Source: Microbulbifer variabilis
GTDB lineage: Bacteria > Pseudomonadota > Gammaproteobacteria > Pseudomonadales > Cellvibrionaceae
Direction: 5' to 3'
NCBI RefSeq assembly: GCF_023716485.1
Contig: NZ_CP092418.1
Span: forward strand, 1,409,001 to 1,473,000
Length of the DNA stretch: 64,000 nt
Shown: one piece after another, positions 54,405-62,082 of the stretch
Layout: every line of letters starts with the position of its first letter
Numbering within the stretch: position 1 is the first letter of the stretch
The notes under the pieces: model-generated
The model's input: only the letters and a program-made list of their open reading frames with translations
What the model was told of the DNA's origin: nothing
The model's database searches: none
Program-made: the position numbers and the translations under genes

Positions 54405-54409
54405 GCACA

Positions 54410-54526
54410 TAACAAGCAGCGGCAGAGCGACAGCCAACGCTACGCACTTTTTGTGTTACTCGCTGGCGCTCAAACATTAACACAAAAAGCGCTCCGCGCT
54501 GGCTGCGCCTGCGCTGGGCGTTATGA
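54410..54526 (+). repeat. attC site 5
   Basis: TAACAAG to GTTATGA, 117 bp. Arms GCAGCG and CGCTGGGC, with a CTTTTTGTGTTA/TTAACACAAAAAG inner stem. One of the larger sites here. Confidence 0.85.
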
Positions 54527-54545
54527 GTCAAAGGAACACTAGACC

Positions 54546-54836
54546 ATGGAGCTAGGAAAAATATATAAGGGCGTCTCCGTTGATGAGCTCCACGTCGTAC
54601 GTGACGGTGATTCTTTTCTAGTTTCATTCGATTTTGTTGCTTCTGGAGAAGCCATCGGTACCAAACTATCGGGCGTTCGCGATTCAGAGGATCTGTGTGA
54701 GATATTGAGAGCTGATAGATTGTGGGTGGAAAAAATGGAAGAAACCCAAGTTGAGTTTGGAGTATATAAACTGGGTGTATCTCATGAATATTACACAGAA
54801 ATTTTCTTCGATACTCTATCATGGCCAAGCTCATAA
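54546..54836 (+). CDS. Cassette protein, hypothetical
   Basis: 96 residues, acidic, probably beta-rich: GKIYKGVSVDELHVVRDGDSFLVSFDF. No signal, no membrane helix, no known domain recognised. ATG 54546 is 19 bp after the attC crossover. The stop TAA (54834-54836) is part of the TAACAAA arm of attC 6. This exact overlap is a common cassette layout. Confidence 0.65.
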   Translation: MELGKIYKGVSVDELHVVRDGDSFLVSFDFVASGEAIGTKLSGVRDSEDLCEILRADRLWVEKMEETQVEFGVYKLGVSHEYYTEIFFDTLSWPSS

Positions 54837-54932
54837 CAAACAGCAGCACGATCGCCCGGCAAAAAGCACCGGGCTGGACGGCCTACACGCCGCTTCGCTC
54901 TGTTTCGGCCGCCCGTGTGCTGGGCGTTACGT
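54834..54932 (+). repeat. attC site 6
   Basis: TAACAAA to GTTACGT, 99 bp, with CGCCCGG/CCGGGC inner stem and a CGGCCTACACGCCGC apex region. Confidence 0.85.
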
Positions 54933-54946
54933 GCTAAGGGAATATC

Positions 54947-55552
54947 GTGTCATTTGACGATTGGTATAGAAATAAAGATTGGAACGAATCTATCGAAGAG
55001 CACTTCTACTCGAAGTTGAAACGAGCAAGAACGCAACGAGATCAGTACTTGGTAATCCAAGCTCTTGCTTTGGCTGACAAGCATCCAGAGATATCTATTC
55101 GTTTGGTTGATGAATACTTCGAATCCAGAAAAGACAAATTTGAAGATGTTCGAGCACTATTAGCAAAAGCCAATGCATTTATAGAGCTAAATGATCTCGA
55201 AGGATGTATAGCCACCTTTAAAGAGATACTTGAAAGAGAAAGGGAGCTTCCAAACCATCAAACAGGGGTGTACCTTGATTATCCATATTTGGTGGCAACT
55301 CAAAAAATAAAAAATGAGTACGCTTACGCACTAAGTGTATTACATGAGCATGTTGATAGGCTTACGTTTCCACTTGATCATTATAAGTGGCATGCCTCTA
55401 AAGCTCTAATCAATAACGATGGTTCAGAAGCACAAAAGGCACTTGAAGCGGCCAAAGTTAAGAGGTCTGGATTTCGTTTTCATCAAGATGTCGGTTTGGT
55501 GGGTAAAGAACATGAAAAAACAATCAAACATCTGTGCAAATTCAGCACGTAA
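54947..55552 (+). CDS. TPR-like helical cassette protein
   Basis: 201 residues, all-helical, with paired helices such as YLVIQALALADKHPEISIRLVDEYFESR, FEDVRALLAKANAFIELND and EGCIATFKEILERERELPNHQ that look like tetratricopeptide repeats. Start GTG 54947. TPR arrays mediate protein-protein contacts. The stop TAA overlaps attC 7. It has a relative (also TPR-like) in the next cassette, so this pair may act together; that is inference. Confidence 0.7.
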   Translation: MSFDDWYRNKDWNESIEEHFYSKLKRARTQRDQYLVIQALALADKHPEISIRLVDEYFESRKDKFEDVRALLAKANAFIELNDLEGCIATFKEILERERELPNHQTGVYLDYPYLVATQKIKNEYAYALSVLHEHVDRLTFPLDHYKWHASKALINNDGSEAQKALEAAKVKRSGFRFHQDVGLVGKEHEKTIKHLCKFST

Positions 55553-55615
55553 CAAGTGGCTGCTAGGGACTGCATTACGCTGCGCTCCATGCAGCCCCAG
55601 AGCCAGACGTTACAT
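55550..55615 (+). repeat. attC site 7
   Basis: TAACAAG to GTTACAT, 66 bp, inner stem GGGACTGCAT/ATGCAGCCCC. Confidence 0.85.
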
Positions 55616-55637
55616 TTCCGCAAATATCGAGAATTAA

Positions 55638-56066
55638 ATGAGCTTAGAACTAGATCCAAGTATTCATGACAAGATTGTTGTTCTTAGCAAGGAAGGTGAT
55701 GACCTATCAAATGGCGCTCACTATTCAGAAGCGAGAGCAAAGTACATTGAAGCTCTTAAGCTATTGCCTGATCATCCATCTAACTGGGAGGCTGCTACTT
55801 GGTTATTCGTTGCCATCGGAGATACTCATTTCCTTTCAGAAAATTTTGAGAAGATGATGAAAGCATTTTCTAATGCGGTGCAATGCCCAGGAGGATTGGG
55901 AAATCCATTTATCCATTTAAGACTTGGTCAAGCTTACTGGGAATTAAATGAGTTAGATAAATCTGCCGATGAATTAACTAGAGCGTACATGGGGGGAGGA
56001 ATGGATATTTTTATGGAAGATGATCCTAAATATCTGGAATTCCTCGAAACTAGAATTGAAATGTAA
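55638..56066 (+). CDS. TPR-repeat cassette protein
   Basis: 142 residues. Three TPR-like units: YSEARAKYIEALKLLPDHPSNW, WLFVAIGDTHFLSENFEKMMKAF and FIHLRLGQAYWELNELDKSADELTRAY. They have the small-Gly/Ala and large-aromatic pattern of canonical TPRs. Soluble, acidic. ATG 55638 follows attC 7, and the TAA stop is in the next attC. Proteins of this type (for example those related to the YrrB/TPR group) are often found in integron arrays. Partner unknown. Confidence 0.75.
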   Translation: MSLELDPSIHDKIVVLSKEGDDLSNGAHYSEARAKYIEALKLLPDHPSNWEAATWLFVAIGDTHFLSENFEKMMKAFSNAVQCPGGLGNPFIHLRLGQAYWELNELDKSADELTRAYMGGGMDIFMEDDPKYLEFLETRIEM

Positions 56067-56164
56067 CAAGTTGCTGCAACGGACTCGTCAAACTGTCACT
56101 TTTTTTGCCATAAACCCGGCAAAAACAGCGCCAGTTTAACTCACCGCTGAGCAAGGCGTTAGGC
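56064..56164 (+). repeat. attC site 8
   Basis: TAACAAG to GTTAGGC, 101 bp. Inner stems include TTTTTTGCC/GGCAAAAA, close to the apex, and AAACTG/CAGTTT. Confidence 0.85.
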
Positions 56165-56168
56165 TCTT

Positions 56169-56609
56169 ATGGATACAGATGAATATATAAATAAATTGCT
56201 CGTCAAAGCAGGTTGGTTTGAAGGGCGTAGCTTCAAGGTTAAGAAACAAATCTTAAACTCATTTAATTCTGCGTATAAAAATGCAGTTTCTGTACTCGCC
56301 GAATTTGGCGGTCTCCAAGTTGGTGAGGTTGGTGCTGGAAGAGAGCTTTCAGCAAGTGACATATCGTTCAGAAATGAGGCATTAGATTTTGGTGCTGAGT
56401 TTCACAATTATTGGGTAAACCTAAACGTATCTTTATTTGCTTTTGCATCAGCTCACCACGATCATATGTTATTGCTAGTTGATGATAACAAGGATTTCTA
56501 CATATTCACCGACCCTGATGAGCAGCTTTATAAGGTAGGCACTTTCAAGGAAACTATTATGCGGGTATTGTTGGGTATCAATTATGGGGTTCCTCTTGAA
56601 AAAGCCTAA
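56169..56609 (+). CDS. SUKH-3-like immunity protein
   Basis: 146 residues. The opening LLVKAGWFEGRSF, then AVSVLAEFGGLQVG, and a distal ITDPDEQ-type stretch (FYIFTDPDEQLYKVG) match the SUKH-3 (PF14433) family of SMI1/KNR4 superfamily immunity proteins, which neutralise polymorphic toxins by direct binding. No toxin gene is adjacent, so this is an orphan immunity cassette. ATG 56169 is about 5 bp after the attC 8 R'. The TAA stop is the start of attC 9. Family identification is by eye and moderate. Confidence 0.65.
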   Translation: MDTDEYINKLLVKAGWFEGRSFKVKKQILNSFNSAYKNAVSVLAEFGGLQVGEVGAGRELSASDISFRNEALDFGAEFHNYWVNLNVSLFAFASAHHDHMLLLVDDNKDFYIFTDPDEQLYKVGTFKETIMRVLLGINYGVPLEKA

Positions 56610-56690
56610 CAGAACAATTAATTTCGGCCACAAAAAGCGTGGCCAGGACCTCGGCACAAAGCGCCTCGGCCTATTATTTCAGCGTTAGTT
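56607..56690 (+). repeat. attC site 9
   Basis: TAACAGA to GTTAGTT, 84 bp, with GCGTGGCCAGG and CCTCGGC arms. Less regular than its neighbours. Confidence 0.75.
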
Positions 56691-56710
56691 TTTTGTTCAA
56701 GGAATGAGCC

Positions 56711-57100
56711 ATGAAGAGAGTATTTCTATTTTTGTTTGCGAGTCTTTCCGGAGCCAATTCTTGGTCTGGAAGCCCATTGATGGATGCAAATTTTGTTAAC
56801 GCGAAAGATGTCTACCAAATGTGCTCATCTTCATATGAAAGGGATGCTTTTCGATGCAAGTACTACTTACTAGGTGTATATGATTCAATCAAGTATCAGA
56901 GAAAATCAGGAGAAATTCTTTGTATGAAGGGTGTGGTTAATTTTGAGCAGCTCAAGAGCTCTTACCTGAATTATTCAAATAAATTTAAATACGGTGTAGA
57001 CGCACTGGAAAAGTATAATGGAGCCTATTGGCTTGATGCGGCCTTAATTAGCGACTACCCATGCCCCAAAACTAACAAGGCGCTGCAAAGGGACGGCTAA
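56711..57100 (+). CDS. Rap1a/Tai-like periplasmic immunity protein
   Basis: 129 residues, with signal peptide KRVFLFLFASLSGANSWS. The core VYQMCSSS, CKYYLLGVYDSI, ILCMKGVVNFEQL and AYWLDAALISDYPC match the Cys pattern of Rap1a/Tai immunity proteins (PF18602), which block type VI amidase effectors in the periplasm. By eye the four Cys positions fit well. The frame ends inside attC 10, so the last 8 or so residues are attC-encoded. No effector gene is nearby. Orphan immunity is an inference. Confidence 0.65.
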   Translation: MKRVFLFLFASLSGANSWSGSPLMDANFVNAKDVYQMCSSSYERDAFRCKYYLLGVYDSIKYQRKSGEILCMKGVVNFEQLKSSYLNYSNKFKYGVDALEKYNGAYWLDAALISDYPCPKTNKALQRDG

Positions 57101-57189
57101 CCTTGTGCACCTTTTTGCGCAGTCGCTTCGCTCCTATTTTCGCGCAAAAACGCACCCAAAATTAGCCGCCCCTGAGCGCGGCGTTATTG
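57073..57189 (+). repeat. attC site 10
   Basis: TAACAAG to GTTATTG, 117 bp. Inner stem TTTTTGCGC/GCGCAAAAA resembles attC 2. The 3' end of the Rap1a/Tai-like ORF overlaps it. Confidence 0.85.
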
Positions 57190-57475
57190 GTCGCTCGCTC
57201 CAGTTTTGTGAGGGTTCCGTTAAGAATAGCAGATGATTATTGAGGTGCTGTATAAAAAAACAGTATTGGCGGGGGAGCCCATAGTCAACGGTTCGACCTT
57301 CGTGTAAGCTTCGAAGCTTCAGCGACGCTCGCATAACGAAGTTGATGCGGACGGCGCAGCCGCTTCGAAGCAAGGCCGCGAACCTAGAGCTGCTAATTTC
57401 TCTCTCCGAATCTTGGTAGACAGTAGCAAGAAAGATATTTGTAGTGGATTTGTACACAATGCCACGAGCAACAAA
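57190..57475 (+). other. Gene-less cassette body
   Basis: Between attC 10 and attC 11 no plus-strand ORF exists. A minus-strand 115-codon frame (57134-57481) crosses attC 10 and is not credited. CTTCGAAGCTTCAG and GCCGCTTCGAAGC may form inner stems. About 390 bp from crossover to crossover. Confidence 0.5.
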
Positions 57476-57578
57476 TAACAACCCGATGATGCGGAAACCT
57501 AAAAGTTGTCATTCCCTTTGCTTACGCAAAGGTACCGCCAACTTCCTTAACGGTTCCGCATATCTATTTTCGTTATGA
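57476..57578 (+). repeat. attC site 11
   Basis: TAACAAC to GTTATGA, 103 bp. Arms ATGCGGAAACC and GGTTCCGCAT pair with one bulge, and AAGTTG pairs with CAACTT. Highly regular attC geometry. Confidence 0.85.
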
Positions 57579-58027
57579 GTATCAGGGATATGAAAAGAGT
57601 AACGTGGATTGATCCTAGGGATAAACCGGGCCTGCTCCATGCAGTTATGGAGCAATGCACAGGAGCCTCCCTTATTTCATTTGAGGGCTCATTGGAGCAT
57701 TTGTCATTTTATAAATGGCCGAATGCTTCCTATGAAGAAACGCCAGTGCTTAAACGACAAACTATATCCCCAAAACTAGATTTCGTGATTCTCCCCTTAG
57801 ATGAAGAAAGTTCCAAAGGCATGTGGAAAGAACTAGCAGAAAAGGATCATCTGGTTAGAGAAGGCATCATTCATGTGCAGATAGCTATAGAGGGAGAACT
57901 AGTATTTGGTGGTTATGATAATTTCGATAAAGAGTGCACTGTTGCATATAAAGGCTTGAGCGAAGGTTTTCTCCAAGACCTTAAAGAGCGAGGCACAATT
58001 CGTGGCTATGAACACAAATACTCATAA
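57575..58027 (+). CDS. Cassette protein, hypothetical
   Basis: 150 residues, start ATG 57575 inside R' (GTTATGA); an ATG at 57590 is possible. WIDPRDKPGLLHAVMEQCTGASLISFEG, then LDFVILPLDEESSKGMW and HVQIAIEGELVFGGYDNFD form an alpha/beta pattern. Not secreted. No family recognised; an immunity-type protein is possible by analogy with neighbours, but nothing shows it. The stop is part of attC 12. Confidence 0.65.
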   Translation: MSIRDMKRVTWIDPRDKPGLLHAVMEQCTGASLISFEGSLEHLSFYKWPNASYEETPVLKRQTISPKLDFVILPLDEESSKGMWKELAEKDHLVREGIIHVQIAIEGELVFGGYDNFDKECTVAYKGLSEGFLQDLKERGTIRGYEHKYS

Positions 58028-58081
58028 CAAGCAAAAGCACCTGGACACAGCTACGCTGCGCCAGTGTTTCGGGCGTTAGGC
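58025..58081 (+). repeat. attC site 12
   Basis: TAACAAG to GTTAGGC, only 57 bp. ACCTGGACACAG and CTGCGCCAGTGT form the short inner hairpin. Confidence 0.8.
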
Positions 58082-58100
58082 ACACCAAGGAATTTGAACA

Positions 58101-58754
58101 TTGAAGTTATTTTATACATTGCTACTAGCTTTAATAGTAAGTGGATGCTCAACTTTGAGTAAAACGACAAACTATGAAGTCGTGCCTTCTCCACTTTTGA
58201 AAAGAACATATGTTTTTGATTGGTGTGAAGAAAGTCAGGCAACCCTAGGTGTTTTTGGAGAGCAATGCTTTGGTATTTATAGACCTCCACTTTATTCATA
58301 TCCAACGGGAACTGGATTTCTTGTTATATACCCGCTTCTTCTTAGCCATAACGAGATTGCAGCTGGGCCTCTAGGATTACCCGTTATACCACTTGGAGCC
58401 AATGATGATTTGGATAGTTTAAAACAGAAACTTTACTTTAGATTTAGAACATATTCAGAATCTGAAAAGTTTAAAATTGAGCCTAGAAGACTCATCGTAT
58501 TGAATCAAGCTGAAAAAATCTGCGCCATTTCTAAAGAGTCCGAGGACAAAATTGGATTTGTCTATACTTGCACACTAGATTTTCACTCCGCCAATCTTGA
58601 AGAGCTTAGAGTCAGCTTGGAATTAAATGATAATTCGAAGATTGAAATATCGTACAAATTGTCAGAGTTTACTAGCTATAGACCAGTGGTGGCGCCAAAT
58701 GGGCCAGCTAGAGATGTTGAGCCATTTATATTAATCGAAGGAAAAGATGCCTAA
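58101..58754 (+). CDS. Cassette lipoprotein, hypothetical
   Basis: 217 residues. TTG start at 58101, lipoprotein signal KLFYTLLLALIVSGC (lipobox IVSGC, cleaved before Cys at about 16). Body is beta-rich with FLVIYPLLLSHNEI and VPSPLLKRTYVFDWCEES. It probably sits in the outer membrane or periplasm. No family recognised. Lipoprotein cassettes are common in integrons and may protect against contact-dependent effectors, but this is inference. The TAA stop begins attC 13. Confidence 0.7.
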   Translation: MKLFYTLLLALIVSGCSTLSKTTNYEVVPSPLLKRTYVFDWCEESQATLGVFGEQCFGIYRPPLYSYPTGTGFLVIYPLLLSHNEIAAGPLGLPVIPLGANDDLDSLKQKLYFRFRTYSESEKFKIEPRRLIVLNQAEKICAISKESEDKIGFVYTCTLDFHSANLEELRVSLELNDNSKIEISYKLSEFTSYRPVVAPNGPARDVEPFILIEGKDA

Positions 58755-58826
58755 CAAGGCGGTGTTGTCGCCTTCGGCTGGGACGGCTTCACTAACGTTT
58801 CGCCGCCCCAAACCTTGGCGTTATAA
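58752..58826 (+). repeat. attC site 13
   Basis: TAACAAG to GTTATAA, 75 bp. The first 33 nt equal those of attC 15, so the two arms have a common source. Inner stem GGGACGGC/GCCGCCCC. Confidence 0.85.
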
Positions 58827-58858
58827 CACAAAACATAATCTGGAGTTTTGAAGAGAAG

Positions 58859-59212
58859 ATGGAAGAGCAACTAACCGTTGGAGAATTATTAGAAGCTACT
58901 GAAGGCTTATCGAATGATGCCGAGGTGACATTCGGCTCGTCTCGTTACAGTAAAAGGCCGCTGAGGTTTTATAGGTTCAAGCGTAGAGGTGAGGATTTGC
59001 TACAAATTGAGCTCAACGAAATGGACGGTGACGATTGGGAAGACGAGTCAGAGCTAGATTCTAGAATTACGGTTGGGGAATTACGAGAACACCTTCAAGC
59101 ATGGAAGCCTAGCGATCGAATCACCTTTGGCTCTACTGCGTCTGACGCAATTCCTCTATATTCAACAAATCCGGCAGCTGTATTCTCTCTTAATTTGGAT
59201 CAATCAGCTTAA
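58859..59212 (+). CDS. Two-repeat cassette protein, hypothetical
   Basis: 117 residues made of two similar halves: LTVGELLEATEGLSNDAEVTFGS (4-27) and ITVGELREHLQAWKPSDRITFGS (about 70-93), each followed by a beta stretch. This is an internal duplication or an obligate pseudo-dimer fold. Acidic and soluble. No family recognised. It is 32 bp after attC 13, and attC 14 starts 6 bp after its stop. Confidence 0.65.
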   Translation: MEEQLTVGELLEATEGLSNDAEVTFGSSRYSKRPLRFYRFKRRGEDLLQIELNEMDGDDWEDESELDSRITVGELREHLQAWKPSDRITFGSTASDAIPLYSTNPAAVFSLNLDQSA

Positions 59213-59217
59213 TGTTA

Positions 59218-59301
59218 TAACAAGCGGCTGTTGTTTGCCGCTGAAAGGCGCGGCGGGACGGCTACGCTCGCGCTTCGCCGCCCCAAAGCCGGGTGTTATA
59301 T
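59218..59301 (+). repeat. attC site 14
   Basis: TAACAAG to GTTATAT, 84 bp. GGCGGGACGGC and GCCGCCCC pair to form the core stem. Confidence 0.85.
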
Positions 59302-59327
59302 TTTCCGCGAAGTGCGGATCACAGAAA

Positions 59328-59723
59328 ATGAATGATGAAATTCAACACAACTATGAATTTGATCGGCTTCTAGAGGCTGTTCTCTATGAACCAGAGAAAG
59401 TGCCGGCAATAGTTTCCGAAGATAGAAGTATTCTCGAAGTAGAAAATTGTTGTAATGAAACAGTATTGCATTGGTTAGCGATTGAGAACCAAGTTGCAGG
59501 CATAGTACTGCTACGAGGATTGGGTGCAAGAATCTCACCTTGGGCAATTGCACACGCAATAGAAGTTGGTAGCTTAGATGCTGTAATTCTTATGCTTGAG
59601 CTAGGTGGTGAGCCAGAGCTAGAGGTTTATAAGAACTATCTAGATAATCCATTCTGGGAGCTAACCCAGCAACAAAAAAGATTGTTTCGTAGCTACTTTA
59701 AACAGTATGGCTATGAAATATAA
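59328..59723 (+). CDS. Ankyrin-like cassette protein
   Basis: 131 residues from ATG 59328; the frame upstream to 59073 crosses attC 14. TVLHWLAIENQVAGIVLLRGLGARISPW and AIAHAIEVGSLDAVILMLELGGEPEL look like ankyrin repeats (T-x-L-H-W and paired helices). Ankyrin folds bind partner proteins. Acidic, soluble. The stop overlaps attC 15, which is broken by IS3. Function unknown. Confidence 0.65.
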   Translation: MNDEIQHNYEFDRLLEAVLYEPEKVPAIVSEDRSILEVENCCNETVLHWLAIENQVAGIVLLRGLGARISPWAIAHAIEVGSLDAVILMLELGGEPELEVYKNYLDNPFWELTQQQKRLFRSYFKQYGYEI

Positions 59724-59818
59724 CAAGGCGGTGTTGTCGCCTTCGGCTGGGACTGCCACTCCGCTGGAAACCTTCCCCCATTGAGTAGACGCCTACCTTT
59801 TGAATAGGGTAGGAAAAA

Positions 59819-60172
59819 ATGCCGAAAATACTGAGTGAAGAGCGGGTTGTTGAATATTCAACAGAGTTTAAAGTTAGAGTGGTAGCTCTCACTAATCAAC
59901 TGAAAGTAGATACGACCACTATCGCCAACATTATTGGTTTGCATCCAGTAATGGTGTATAGATGGCGACAGGAAAGTAGAGAAGGCAAGTTGGTCGAGAA
60001 GCCCAGTCGTAGAATAAGTATGGCAAAGACAACGAAAACTCAGTCTCAAACTGATGATAAAGAGATAAGACGTCTAAAAAAGCAGGTTGAGAAATTGCAA
60101 AAGGAGAATGATTTCCTAAAAAAGTGGGAAATGTACCTGAAAGATCCAAAGCTGAAAGATTCTCGTTCATAG
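59819..60172 (+). CDS. IS3 family transposase OrfA (HTH)
   Basis: 117 residues. Helix-turn-helix in TTIANIIGLHPVMVYRWRQES (about 36-56), then a leucine-zipper-like coiled coil (IRRLKKQVEKLQKENDFLKK). It binds the terminal inverted repeats. A slippery A6G at 60118-60124, near its 3' end, permits a -1 shift into OrfB (frames 2 to 1), which would yield the OrfAB transposase. Confidence 0.88.
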   Translation: MPKILSEERVVEYSTEFKVRVVALTNQLKVDTTTIANIIGLHPVMVYRWRQESREGKLVEKPSRRISMAKTTKTQSQTDDKEIRRLKKQVEKLQKENDFLKKWEMYLKDPKLKDSRS

Positions 60173-61011
60173 CTCTTAATCGATCAGACTTTGGTGTCAG
60201 GTACTTATGTAGATACTTGAATGTTTCACCCCAAGGGTTTTATAAGTGGCTCAACCGTGATGAGAGCACTCGAGACATAGAAAATAGGCGAATTCTTGGG
60301 TGTATCGAAGCTATCTATGCGCAGTATGATGGTAATTATGGAAGCCCAAGAATTAGCGCAGAGCTGAAAGCTAATGGTGAACGAATAAATCACAAGCGCG
60401 TTGAACGCCTTATGAGAGAGGCTGGAATCGTGGGGAAAGCTGGAAGGATCTATCGTCGACGCCCTTTGCCTGGGAATCCTTGCATTAAGGTTGAAAATTT
60501 ACAAAGAGAGCATGGTATGCCGATTAAACCAGACTCTCAATGGGCTGGTGATGTAACCTATCTGAAGATCAATGGGCAATGGCAATATTTAGCTGTGATT
60601 ATTGATCTTTACTCCCGGAAAGTGTTGGGTTGGGAGCTGTCGGACACTCGAACTGTTGAGCTAACACTGTCAGCGCTAAATAAAGCTGTCCGTTGCAGAA
60701 ATATAGAATCAGATCTAATATTTCACAGCGACAGAGGTTCTGAGTACGGTGCTTATGCATACCAAAACCGACTCAAGGAACTGGGTATTGAGCCGAGCAT
60801 GAATCGTCCAGGATTTATGAATGATAATGTGTATGTAGAATCATTTTTTCAAACACTGAAAACTGAGAGTTTCAAAGGATTTAATTTTGAATCCGTTGAG
60901 GAGCTAAGAACCAACTTATCTTGGTATCTTGATAGGTACTATAACTTTAAAAGAAGACATGGTTCACTTGGGTTCAAAAGCCCAGATGAATATGAAAGAA
61001 TGGCCGCATAA
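60124..61011 (+). CDS. IS3 family transposase OrfB (DDE integrase core)
   Basis: 295 residues in the -1 frame from the slip site. HTH_21-type region (YGSPRISAELKANGERINHKRVERLMREAGI), then the DDE catalytic core: Asp in WAGDVTYL, Asp in IFHSDRGSEYG, Glu in YVESFFQTLKTE (35 residues later), matching IS3 family transposases. Intact, with no internal stop, so the element may be mobile. The GTG at 60124 is only the nominal start; production by frameshift is more likely. Confidence 0.92.
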   Translation: MGNVPERSKAERFSFIALNRSDFGVRYLCRYLNVSPQGFYKWLNRDESTRDIENRRILGCIEAIYAQYDGNYGSPRISAELKANGERINHKRVERLMREAGIVGKAGRIYRRRPLPGNPCIKVENLQREHGMPIKPDSQWAGDVTYLKINGQWQYLAVIIDLYSRKVLGWELSDTRTVELTLSALNKAVRCRNIESDLIFHSDRGSEYGAYAYQNRLKELGIEPSMNRPGFMNDNVYVESFFQTLKTESFKGFNFESVEELRTNLSWYLDRYYNFKRRHGSLGFKSPDEYERMAA

Positions 61012-61107
61012 GATGAATATAAGGTGGCGTCTACTTTAAGGGGGGAGGTTTCCCGCTTCGCAGCAATGCTGCCCATTACCTCAACGTTATGTGTTACGGA
61101 TGCACCG

Positions 61108-61575
61108 ATGAAGAACTATAAATTTGAAATTTTCGCCGACTACTTTCAGATATATCTGATGGATGTTGAGGCCGACGAAGACACTTCAGATATCTGGACA
61201 GAGCAAGCATTAAATATAAAGCTTGGCATCCTGGCAAACACTCTCGCTATCAGCACGTTCAGAAACGTTGATGTTCCTCTAGAGGTTGAGATTCACGATA
61301 GCCAGCCTGAAATTAGCCTCGAAGAATGGGATCATGCTTCTATAGATTATTTCACAGTAACATCGGGGCAGTGCGCTGTTTTTGGCTGCAGCGATTATCT
61401 ACCTGATGCAGCAAGAATCGAAGTGGCGCCCGGTAAATATTCGGCTATTTCACTCGCGAAGGGCCTCGATTCAATAACCGAAGAGTGGGAAGATGCAGAT
61501 GATTTATATAAAATCATTCTGTGGCCCTCAGCCGCCAGTGAATGTAAGGCACTAAAGCACTATGAACACACATAA
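61108..61575 (+). CDS. Cassette protein, hypothetical
   Basis: 155 residues from ATG 61108; the frame upstream runs into attC 15. NYKFEIFADYFQIYLMDVEADEDTSDIWTEQAL, then LGILANTLAISTFRNVDVPLEVEIHD and ARIEVAPGKYSAISLAKGL: an acidic, beta-rich protein. The stop TAA is in attC 16. The same kind of protein appears in other integrons as a hypothetical; no domain was recognised. Confidence 0.7.
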   Translation: MKNYKFEIFADYFQIYLMDVEADEDTSDIWTEQALNIKLGILANTLAISTFRNVDVPLEVEIHDSQPEISLEEWDHASIDYFTVTSGQCAVFGCSDYLPDAARIEVAPGKYSAISLAKGLDSITEEWEDADDLYKIILWPSAASECKALKHYEHT

Positions 61576-61668
61576 CAAAACGCTCAACTACAATCCGGCC
61601 GCAAGCGGCCTCCGTCGGACAGCCAAGAGCGTGCTTCGCACTGGCTGCCGGTTAGCTCAGCGTTAAGT
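61573..61668 (+). repeat. attC site 16
   Basis: TAACAAA to GTTAAGT, 96 bp. CGGCCGC/GCGGCC and AGAGCGTGCTTCGCACT form the hairpins. Confidence 0.8.
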
Positions 61669-61673
61669 GAAAA

Positions 61674-61973
61674 ATGAATATCTGGGAACTATACAACGAA
61701 AACGAAAAGCTAGCAGATCTAAGGCAGACAGACCTTGATCAGCCTTGGTTCATTGGTGAGTTGATTCCCACCCCTGCGTTTGATAGATATCGTAATCTCT
61801 TCGAGCGGGCTCAAAGATTTATTGAAACAGAAGAATTTGACTCTGAAGAATCAGAAGATACATTTATCGAAGTTGATAACTTAAAATTGTTACTGGTACG
61901 TTTGTCGGATAAGCGTGAATTCACTGGCATAATGTTAAGCGTAACTGGTAATGAGGCATGGTGGCGTATTTAG
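61674..61973 (+). CDS. Cassette protein, hypothetical
   Basis: 99 residues, acidic. IWELYNENEKLADLRQTDLDQPWFIGELIPTPAFDRYR followed by an acid run (ETEEFDSEESEDTFIE) and a final beta pair (LLLVRLSDKREFTGIMLSVTGNEAWWRI). No family recognised. ATG follows attC 16 by 6 bp. Twenty bases separate its stop from attC 17. Confidence 0.65.
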   Translation: MNIWELYNENEKLADLRQTDLDQPWFIGELIPTPAFDRYRNLFERAQRFIETEEFDSEESEDTFIEVDNLKLLLVRLSDKREFTGIMLSVTGNEAWWRI

Positions 61974-61992
61974 CACCAGCAGGTGAGTCACT

Positions 61993-62061
61993 TAACAAGA
62001 CGCTGCTACGCAAAATTTGCTTGCTGGCGCTTCCAAATTTCCGCAGAGCGCGGCGTTACAA
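61993..62061 (+). repeat. attC site 17
   Basis: TAACAAG to GTTACAA, 69 bp. Begins TAACAAGACGCTGCT, the form echoed by the three decamers upstream of the array. AAATTTGC/GCAAATTT-like inner stem. Confidence 0.85.
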
Positions 62062-62082
62062 GCCCTAGCAAGGAATATACAA

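Larger units (their letters stand above)
59781..61038 (+). mobile_element. IS3 family insertion sequence
   Basis: About 1258 bp. Terminal inverted repeats TTGAGTAGACGCC (59781) and GGCGTCTACTTTA (to 61038) match at 11 of 13 bases. Two overlapping frames encode OrfA and OrfB with an A6G slip between them. Inserted at the apex of an attC. No obvious target duplication was seen. Confidence 0.88.
59721..61092 (+). repeat. attC site 15, split at its apex by an IS3 family element
   Basis: Left arm TAACAAG to 59780, right arm 61039 to GTTATGT (61086-61092). GGAAACCTTCCCC (left) pairs with GGGGGAGGTTTCC (right) with one mismatch, and the IS sits between, in the loop. The first 33 nt equal attC 13. 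Without the IS the site is about 114 bp. Confidence 0.85.

Noticed and set aside
57134..57481. 115-codon minus-strand ORF in the cassette array
   Set aside because: It starts in attC 11 and runs into attC 10, on the strand opposite to all cassettes. Not supported.
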